Below, piece by piece: positions 31,033 to 37,002 of a stretch of DNA of 37,002 nucleotides. The DNA comes from an uncultured Clostridia bacterium. GTDB taxonomy: Bacteria; Bacillota; Clostridia; Christensenellales; Borkfalkiaceae. The translations under genes and the position numbers were made by a program. The notes beneath the pieces are model-generated. The model was not told the origin of the DNA, made no database searches, and worked only from the letters and a program-made list of their open reading frames with translations. The stretch is taken from contig CANQFA010000013.1 of the NCBI GenBank assembly GCA_947597925.1, positions 1 to 37,002 on the forward strand, written 5' to 3'. Position 1 is the first letter of the stretch, and the number at the start of each line of letters is the position of its first letter.

Positions 31033-32988
31033 ATTTTTGTTGACAAGGAACAAATATTAAAAGCGAAAAGTAAGCTCGGTGAGAGAAATGCTGAAATAAT
31101 CGCGGAGCTGTTACATCTGGAGAAATATGATCCAGTCAATAAAAGAGCATTATGCTGCTGGCACCTTGAAGATTCTCCGAGTTTTATATATAACCCCAAG
31201 ACATATTCTTTCCATTGCTTCGGATGCGGCAAAAACACAGACATCATCGATGCCTATATGCACACTGGGCTTACATATCTTGGGGCGCTGCAAAAGCTAT
31301 TTGAGGAGGCAAAAATGCCCATCTCCTTTGGTGAGAGGGGCGTAAGAACAAAATATCAATATAAATATCCGCACGAGGAGCCGCTGAACGAGAAAGAGAA
31401 TACATACAGATACCTCGCTCAGCGCGGCATCTCGAAAGCGACAATAGACGGTGCTGACGTTCGAGAAGATGCACATGGGAACATCGTGTTTAACTATTAC
31501 GACACCAACGACGTTCTTTGTCTTGTGAAATACAGACCGTCGCACAAGATTGATAAAGCAAACGGCGACATTAAGGCATGGTGCCAGAAAAATGCGGACA
31601 CCATGCCGCTACTTTTCAACATGAACCGCATCAACACGACAGAACCGCTTTTAATTTGCGAAGGAGAAATCGACTGCTTAGCGGCAATCGAGAGCGGCTT
31701 TGCAAATGCAGTTTCTGTTCCGCTTGGCGCGAATAACTATGGGTGGATCGAAGAAAATTTTGATTGGCTTGAACAGTTCGACAGCATAATCATCTGTTCG
31801 GACAACGACGAGGCAGGCACTAAAATGCAGAAAGAATGCGTGTTTCGGCTGGGTTCTTGGAGGACAAAGTTTATCGACATCCCCCCTTTCCACATCGATA
31901 AAGATTCTGGCAGAAAGATACCGATGAAAGACTTAAATCATGTCTTATACTACGAAGGCAAACAAGCGGTCATTGACCTAATACATAACGCAAAAGACTC
32001 CCCCGTTGACAGCGTATCTGACTTTTCAGACATTACAAATATCGACCTCGATGAAATCGACGGCGTAAAAACGGGTATCCCTGAGCTTGATAAGCGGTTG
32101 ATGAAATTGTTTTACGGGACATTCACAATTGTTACTGGGGTCAACGGAAGCGGTAAAAGCTCATTCCTGTCACAGCTCATTTGCAACGCGATTGACGAGG
32201 AAAAGAATGCCTTCCTGTATTCGGGTGAACTGCCTAACTTTCAGAGTAAAAACTGGGTCAACTATATCCTTGCCGGTCAGCGCAATGTTAAAGAGTATAG
32301 TTTCAACGGCGCGACATATTGGAAGGTTACCCAAGAAGCCCAAAAGGCAATTAACGACTACTATCGCGGACGACTTTTCATTTATAAGGATGGATACGAT
32401 CATAAAGTAGATTCCATCATGAAATCGATGGAAGACACGACGCGCAAGTATGGATGCAAACTACACATTATAGATAACCTCACATCCGTCAACCTCGAGG
32501 CGAACGAACAGAACAAATACCAAAAGCAAGAAGAGTTTGTAACGAGGCTGATTGATTTCGCCAAAAAGTACAATGTCGCAGTCCTGCTCGTTGTCCACCC
32601 GCATAAAATCGAACAAATGCGGCGCCTGAACAAGATGGACATTCAGGGCATATCCGCCATCATTGACTTAGCACATCGCATCTTGAGTTTGTACCGCGTA
32701 ACGGACGAAGACCGCAGGGGCGTTCCGAAAAGGAATGGCAGCGGATGGTACAAGGAACCAATCCACTATGATGTATTGTGCGACATCCTTAAAGACCGAT
32801 TGCTTGGTTTTGAGGGGAGCACGGCTGGGTTGTACTACGATAAACCGTCTCGGCGTTTCTTCGTTGATATGGAATCTCTCGACAAAGCATACGGCTGGGA
32901 CAAGGATCCACATAGCGGAGATCTCCCCTATCCGCCGCCGCAGTTATGTGCGGACGAGGAAGATGAGGTCTACGGCGCTCAATTATAA
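31033..32988 (+). CDS. T7-type primase-helicase, probable ATT start (651 aa)
   Basis: Makes RNA primers and unwinds DNA at the phage fork. The first ATG in frame (31258) would cut off the primase zinc finger: upstream codons read LCCWHLEDSPSF (C42, H44) and SFHCFGCGK (C62, C65), a CHC2 finger. The frame is open back to the previous gene's stop at 31012, with no ATG, GTG or TTG, but AGGAGGTG (31018-31025) lies 7 bases before ATT at 31033, followed by FVDKEQILKAK. TOPRIM: LLICEGEIDCLAA (about residue 207) and IIICSDNDEAG. RecA-like helicase domain: TGVNGSGKSS Walker A (about residue 370), HIIDNLTSV Walker B. C-terminus is acidic. It lies in the middle of the replication operon. Confidence 0.88.
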   Translation: MFVDKEQILKAKSKLGERNAEIIAELLHLEKYDPVNKRALCCWHLEDSPSFIYNPKTYSFHCFGCGKNTDIIDAYMHTGLTYLGALQKLFEEAKMPISFGERGVRTKYQYKYPHEEPLNEKENTYRYLAQRGISKATIDGADVREDAHGNIVFNYYDTNDVLCLVKYRPSHKIDKANGDIKAWCQKNADTMPLLFNMNRINTTEPLLICEGEIDCLAAIESGFANAVSVPLGANNYGWIEENFDWLEQFDSIIICSDNDEAGTKMQKECVFRLGSWRTKFIDIPPFHIDKDSGRKIPMKDLNHVLYYEGKQAVIDLIHNAKDSPVDSVSDFSDITNIDLDEIDGVKTGIPELDKRLMKLFYGTFTIVTGVNGSGKSSFLSQLICNAIDEEKNAFLYSGELPNFQSKNWVNYILAGQRNVKEYSFNGATYWKVTQEAQKAINDYYRGRLFIYKDGYDHKVDSIMKSMEDTTRKYGCKLHIIDNLTSVNLEANEQNKYQKQEEFVTRLIDFAKKYNVAVLLVVHPHKIEQMRRLNKMDIQGISAIIDLAHRILSLYRVTDEDRRGVPKRNGSGWYKEPIHYDVLCDILKDRLLGFEGSTAGLYYDKPSRRFFVDMESLDKAYGWDKDPHSGDLPYPPPQLCADEEDEVYGAQL

Positions 32989-33000
32989 GGAGAACAAAAA

Positions 33001-33276
33001 ATGACGACCGCAACAAATGCGACTCTCCGCTGCCCTCATTGCGGTAGCGACAATATAGAACGAGCAGATGATTTTGTCTACACATCATTGCCGCCTCAAT
33101 ACGCTTATCGGTGCAAGGCATGTACAACAATATTCTATAGCCTTCTGTTGCAAACACAGCAATCCCAATGGACTTCATTGAGATATGGTTGGATTTGCCC
33201 GCGTTGCGGGAGTGTGCTTTCGCCGGACACAATCATGTGTCCAAATTGCAACACCATTGCGCGGAGCGTGTCGTGA
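33001..33276 (+). CDS. Small double zinc-ribbon protein (91 aa)
   Basis: The start at 33001 follows AAGGAGAACAAAA, 12 bases after the helicase gene. Cys pairs: CPHC (residues 11-14), CKAC (about 38-41), CPRC (about 66-69) and CPNC (about 80-83), enough for two zinc ribbons. Such proteins often bind nucleic acid or other proteins. It sits between the primase-helicase and the polymerase and ends 4 bases before the latter, so a replication accessory role is likely but not shown. Confidence 0.75.
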   Translation: MTTATNATLRCPHCGSDNIERADDFVYTSLPPQYAYRCKACTTIFYSLLLQTQQSQWTSLRYGWICPRCGSVLSPDTIMCPNCNTIARSVS

Positions 33277-33280
33277 GGTA

Positions 33281-36200
33281 ATGAGAACATTTCAGAACTA
33301 TCATCGCCATTCCATGTACACAAATGTCAGGATTTCCGATTCCGCGGTAACTTCTAAAGATTATGCGGAAAGAGCCAAGCAGCTCGGACATGGTATCCTC
33401 TCTTCTTGTGAACATGGGTGGCAAGGAAACTATTTTGAAACGGTGCGCGTCGCAAAGGAATATGGATTAAAACCGCTTATAGGCGCTGAGGCATACTGGG
33501 TAAAAGACAGGGCAGAAAAGGATAGAAGCAACTGCCACATTTTTATAGGAGCCAAGAATGAACGCGGAAGACAAGCACTCAACGATGCACTGTCTGAGGC
33601 AAATCTGACAGGCTTTTATGGGCAGCCACGATTGGATGTCTCGCTGATACTTTCTCTGCCAAAAGATGATGTGATTGTCACAACAGCCTGCGTGGCATAT
33701 TGGCGTTACGAAGACATTGAGGCTATCACCCAAGAGTTTGCGAAACATTTTGGGAAGAATTTTTTCCTTGAGGTTCAATACCACAACACAGATGCGCAGC
33801 GCGAGCTGAATAAAAGAATCCTTCGCCTGCATGACGCGCTGAAAATCCCGCTGATCATGGGATGCGACAGCCATTACATACTGCCGAAACAAGGACAAAT
33901 CCGTAGCGATTTTTTGGTCTCCAAAGGCTTAACGTACCCCGACGAGGAAGGTTGGTTCTTGGATTATCCAGATGGCGACACTGCTTATGCTCGGTTCGCC
34001 AACCAGTGCATCTTGAGTCACCAAGAAATTTGCGACGCTATGGATAACACGAATGTTTTCCTCGATGTTGAGGAATACGACAGTCCAATCTTCAACACGG
34101 ACATTAAAATGCCGAGCCTATACCCGGAACTGTCGCAAGAAGAGAAGAATAAGAAATACAAAGAACTCGTTTGGAGCGGATGGAAAGAGTATAGGAAGAG
34201 CCTCCCCACCGAGATATGGCCACACTATGAGTCGGAAATCGTTAAAGAAATAAAAACGGTCGAAGACACTCACATGGCGGACTATTTCATCGACAACTAT
34301 TACATCATCCGAAAGGGCAAAGAAAACGGCGGGTGGCTTACAAAAAGTGGACGTGGCTCTGCGGTATCGTTCATCACCAATATGCTTCTCGGCTTTACGG
34401 AGGTTGATCGAATTGCCGCAAAGGTTCATATGTATCCAGAGCGGTTCATGAGTACAACAAGAATTTTGCAGAGCGGAACGCTCCCCGATATTGACTTTAA
34501 CTGTGCTCCTGTTGAGCCATTCGCCAGGGCGCAGAAAGAAGTCTTAGGCGAAGATCATGCCTACCCTATGGTCGCCTACGGCACAATGCAAAAATCTGCT
34601 GCATGGAAACTTTACGCAAAATCGCAAGGTATTTCATTTGAAATCGCCAATGCGGTTTCAGACCAAATCAAGAAGTATGAAACAGCCGTAAAGCACGCAA
34701 ACGAAGATGACAAAGATGACATTAACGTCCTCGATTACATCGACCAAGAATATCATGACATCTATGAAAAAAGCAAAGAGTACTTAGGTCTGGTCACTTC
34801 ATGGAGTATAGCGCCTTGCTCATACTTGCTATATCAAGGAAGCATACGCAAAGAGATTGGGTTAGTGAAGGTTAAAGACCATATTTGCTGCATCGTTGAT
34901 GGACATGTCGCAGAAGCCAACCACTTCTTAAAAAATGACTTGCTTAAAGTTTCCGTGGTAGATCTCATTTATCGCACATATCACCGCATCGGCATGGAGC
35001 CTCCGACCGTTACAGAACTCCTGAAGATGTGTCCGCCTGATGATAAGGCGTGGAGCATTTATGAGAGAGGCTGCACGCTCGGTATCAACCAGTGCGAGCA
35101 GACGGGAACCGCGCAAAGGGTTGCCAAGTATAAACCCAAGAACATATCTGAACTTGGTGCATTTGTTGCTGCTATACGCCCCGGTTTTAAGTCGATGTAC
35201 AAAACCTTTGAAGGGCGTAAGCCATTCGCCTATGGAGTTTCTGCGTTCGACAACCTAATTCAGACTGATGAAATGCCGAATAGCTTTTTGCTTTACCAAG
35301 AGCAAGAAATGGCTGCGCTCAATTATGCCGGCATCGACATGAGCGATTGCTATACAGCAATAAAAAACATCGCCAAAAAGCGCGTTGAAAAAGTCCTTGC
35401 CTATAAGGAGAAGTTTATCAATGGGTTTATGAGCGTCATGATAAATGACGAGCATAAAACCGAAGACGAAGCCAAGGAGCTTTCGCAAGAGTTGTGGCAG
35501 ATTATTGAGGACTCATCGAGATATTCGTTTAACGCCTCCCACTCTTACTGTGTTGCGTTGGACAGCCTGTATGGCGCGTGGTTAAAAGCTCATCATCCAT
35601 TAGAGTTCTATGAAGTACTTCTTACGCTTGCAGAACAAAAGGGCGACAAGGATAAAATGAATGCGCTCAAAGAAGAGGCTGAGAGTTATTTCGGTATTAA
35701 GTTCCCGCCTTTCCGCTTCGGACAAGATAATCGTTCCATTAAAGCTGACACGGACAACAACATGATCGTAAATTCGATTGCGGCAATCAAAGGGTTTAGT
35801 TCTGGCGTCGGAGCAACCCTATATAATTGCAGCAAGGAAAGGTTTACTTCCTTTATCGATGTACTCGCATGGCTTGATCAGAATGGAATTAAAGCGTCCA
35901 AGGTTTCACCGCTTATCACAATTGATTATTTCCAGCAGTTCGGAAATATCAACGAGCTTTTGAAGATCCTCGACGCATGGGAGCTATTCAAGCAAGGCGA
36001 CGCGAAGTCAATTCGCAAAGATAAAGTTGAGTCTCCCCTCTTGCGCGAAATTTTATCGCATAACTGCGTTTCGACAAATAAAGATGGCAGCGAGTCCAGC
36101 TCGTTTAAGTTGGACAATGCGGCTATAACTTGTCTTAAAGAGTACGAAAAGACTCTTCTTGCGCAGCACAATGTTAAGGCTCCGTCATTGCGCGAGCAGC

Positions 36201-36493
36201 TTCAATATTGCATGGACGTTCTCGGATATGTCGATGTCGCAACAAACCGTGAGGAAGATCGTAGGCGCTTGCTCATTACAGATGTCACGGCCTTGAATGA
36301 TGCCAACGGGCGCGTATGGGCATACCGACTTGGAACCCGTAGCCTTGGAAGCGGCAAAACGGCGCGGCTGACGCTCCGCGCAAGCACATTTGACAAAAAC
36401 AGCATTAAGGCTGGCGACATCATTTATGCCGCCGACCTGTTCAAAAATCAATCCGGGTACTGGTACTTGGTTGATTATAAAAAGGAACATTGA
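33281..36493 (+). CDS. DNA polymerase III alpha (DnaE-like) with PHP domain (1070 aa)
   Basis: Phage replicative polymerase. The start at 33281 (MRTFQNYHRH) follows GAGGTA; an upstream frame to 33185 only overlaps the zinc-ribbon gene. PHP domain, residues 1-210: HRH (H8, H10), SCEHGW, GAEAYWV and GCDSHYI, with the metal-binding His and Asp retained, so proofreading or pyrophosphatase activity is possible. Polymerase core: SGRGSAVSF (about residue 357), the catalytic PDIDFN (about residue 402) with both family Asp, and a third Asp in LKNDLLKVSVVDL. The C-terminus has an OB-like segment. It is shorter than the bacterial DnaE (about 1160), as in many phages. Its stop overlaps TTG of the next small gene. 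Confidence 0.92.
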   Translation: MRTFQNYHRHSMYTNVRISDSAVTSKDYAERAKQLGHGILSSCEHGWQGNYFETVRVAKEYGLKPLIGAEAYWVKDRAEKDRSNCHIFIGAKNERGRQALNDALSEANLTGFYGQPRLDVSLILSLPKDDVIVTTACVAYWRYEDIEAITQEFAKHFGKNFFLEVQYHNTDAQRELNKRILRLHDALKIPLIMGCDSHYILPKQGQIRSDFLVSKGLTYPDEEGWFLDYPDGDTAYARFANQCILSHQEICDAMDNTNVFLDVEEYDSPIFNTDIKMPSLYPELSQEEKNKKYKELVWSGWKEYRKSLPTEIWPHYESEIVKEIKTVEDTHMADYFIDNYYIIRKGKENGGWLTKSGRGSAVSFITNMLLGFTEVDRIAAKVHMYPERFMSTTRILQSGTLPDIDFNCAPVEPFARAQKEVLGEDHAYPMVAYGTMQKSAAWKLYAKSQGISFEIANAVSDQIKKYETAVKHANEDDKDDINVLDYIDQEYHDIYEKSKEYLGLVTSWSIAPCSYLLYQGSIRKEIGLVKVKDHICCIVDGHVAEANHFLKNDLLKVSVVDLIYRTYHRIGMEPPTVTELLKMCPPDDKAWSIYERGCTLGINQCEQTGTAQRVAKYKPKNISELGAFVAAIRPGFKSMYKTFEGRKPFAYGVSAFDNLIQTDEMPNSFLLYQEQEMAALNYAGIDMSDCYTAIKNIAKKRVEKVLAYKEKFINGFMSVMINDEHKTEDEAKELSQELWQIIEDSSRYSFNASHSYCVALDSLYGAWLKAHHPLEFYEVLLTLAEQKGDKDKMNALKEEAESYFGIKFPPFRFGQDNRSIKADTDNNMIVNSIAAIKGFSSGVGATLYNCSKERFTSFIDVLAWLDQNGIKASKVSPLITIDYFQQFGNINELLKILDAWELFKQGDAKSIRKDKVESPLLREILSHNCVSTNKDGSESSSFKLDNAAITCLKEYEKTLLAQHNVKAPSLREQLQYCMDVLGYVDVATNREEDRRRLLITDVTALNDANGRVWAYRLGTRSLGSGKTARLTLRASTFDKNSIKAGDIIYAADLFKNQSGYWYLVDYKKEH

Positions 36494-36750
36494 CACGGGA
36501 AACAGGAGGCAATAATATCAAAAGATCATTTGAAACAATAATTTCACGCGACGGCTATCTCGACATGATATGCCCACAGTGCAAATCGCACGATGTAACA
36601 ATTATACATAACAGCAACCTGTCGGCACGAATTGCCAAAATCGTATGCAACAACTGCGGCTATGCGCTGTTCCCTGAGGGTGTGACTCCCCCATTGCGCG
36701 GGCAACTGAGTATGAATGAATTGCTTACTACAGGCACAGCGGAGGCTTGA
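36490..36750 (+). CDS. Small zinc-ribbon protein, start uncertain (77-86 aa)
   Basis: Two Cys pairs, CPQC and CNNC, form one zinc ribbon. Two starts are possible. TTG at 36490 overlaps the polymerase stop (TTGA) and has only a weak AAAGGA nearby. Alternatively, GGAGG at 36505-36509 lies 7 bases before an in-frame ATC at 36517 (IKRSFETII), the same geometry as the ATT of the primase. The C-terminal GQLSMNELLTTGTAEA is unstructured. It resembles the zinc-ribbon protein at 33001. Confidence 0.65.
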   Translation: MTRETGGNNIKRSFETIISRDGYLDMICPQCKSHDVTIIHNSNLSARIAKIVCNNCGYALFPEGVTPPLRGQLSMNELLTTGTAEA

Positions 36751-36751
36751 A

Positions 36752-37002
36752 ATGAAGTTTGAAGATACGCAAGTATTCAACTTTGACGGCGCATTGTTTG
36801 GAATGCGCAACCCAAAGAACAGCTGGGCAAAATCCGACAGCAGGTATGTGACAGACCCCGACACAGGAGAAGAACATTATCTCATCGGGACAAACGATAT
36901 GACTCTCGCAAAAGCGCTTATTCGCGGCGGGAGCGAGCATCGTAAGTTTCTGCGGCAAATATTCGTGTCTGTCAATATAACGGCTCCGCTCTACTGGTGG
37001 AA
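36752..37002 (+). CDS. Conserved phage/bacterial protein, possibly ThyX-related (partial)
   Basis: ATG at 36752 follows GGAGGCTTGA; 83 residues are visible before the window ends. The segments GALFGMRNPKNSWAKSDS, LAKALIRGGSEHRKFLRQIF and SVNITAPLYWW are, from memory, typical of a conserved protein in clostridia and their phages that is sometimes linked to flavin-dependent thymidylate synthase. The ThyX signature RHRxxSxNxxSxR is not visible in this part, so the assignment is weak. A role in dTMP supply would suit the neighbouring polymerase. Confidence 0.55.
   Translation, partial: MKFEDTQVFNFDGALFGMRNPKNSWAKSDSRYVTDPDTGEEHYLIGTNDMTLAKALIRGGSEHRKFLRQIFVSVNITAPLYWW

Noticed and set aside
31258..32988. 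Start of the primase-helicase at ATG 31258
   Set aside because: It would remove the CHC2 zinc finger encoded just upstream, and there is no ribosome site before this ATG.

Overview
The window looks like a chromosomal contig of an uncultured Gram-positive anaerobe, most likely a gut member of the Clostridia (Bacillota). The basis is strong GGAGG-type ribosome sites, sigma-A-like promoters (TTGACA-N17-TATAAT), lipobox lipoproteins, a DUF177-rpmF pair, Pta-AckA acetate fermentation, a rubredoxin-fused flavin reductase and CsoR copper sensing. The taxon is an inference; no rRNA or tRNA gene was seen.

Left part (1-5365, minus strand): three consecutive secreted lipoproteins form one operon read leftwards from a promoter at 4571-4599. 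Each joins Cys-rich repeats or a Cys-containing N-terminal segment to a C-terminal thioredoxin-like domain with a CxxC motif. Upstream lies a membrane-anchored XRE-type regulator. Next (5442-7816) comes a visibly AT-richer four-gene cassette: a coiled-coil protein of unnamed family, a DUF4268-like protein, a Tudor-like protein and a Smr-domain protein. It has its own promoter and copies of the same repeat on both sides. Two larger plus-strand genes follow (8229-10818): a conserved protein of unknown role and a DUF2779 protein (Cas4-like plus DEDD exonuclease domains), closed by a strong terminator.

Middle (10927-24474, minus strand, GC-rich): a giant M60-type (enhancin-like) surface metalloprotease with a beta-helix stalk; an ArsR-type repressor; a copper module (CsoR, CopA-type ATPase with a C-terminal CopZ-like domain, and a CsoR-type operator inside the promoter); a high-molecular-weight rubredoxin; DUF177 plus L32 from a nearly leaderless promoter; and acetate kinase with phosphotransacetylase.

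Right part (about 24.6 kb to the end, plus strand, AT-richer): the early/replication region of a phage or prophage that continues past the window. Small hypothetical genes precede a Thg1-family 3'-5' nucleotidyltransferase, a NADAR ADP-ribose glycosidase-family protein and an HD phosphohydrolase. A compact, overlapping replication and recombination set follows: ERF annealase, OB-fold SSB-like protein, Cas4-like nuclease, T7-type primase-helicase, zinc-ribbon proteins and a PHP-DnaE polymerase. At least two early promoters share a 13-base motif just downstream of the -10 box, and a third copy lies near a weaker candidate. The primase-helicase has no ATG, GTG or TTG that would include its zinc finger and appears to start at ATT behind a perfect Shine-Dalgarno.

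The strongest leads are the Cys-repeat/thioredoxin lipoprotein operon, the repeat-flanked AT-rich cassette, the DKTAT phosphorylation motif and CopZ fusion in the copper ATPase, and the phage's shared promoter motif, ATT start and Thg1-NADAR pair.
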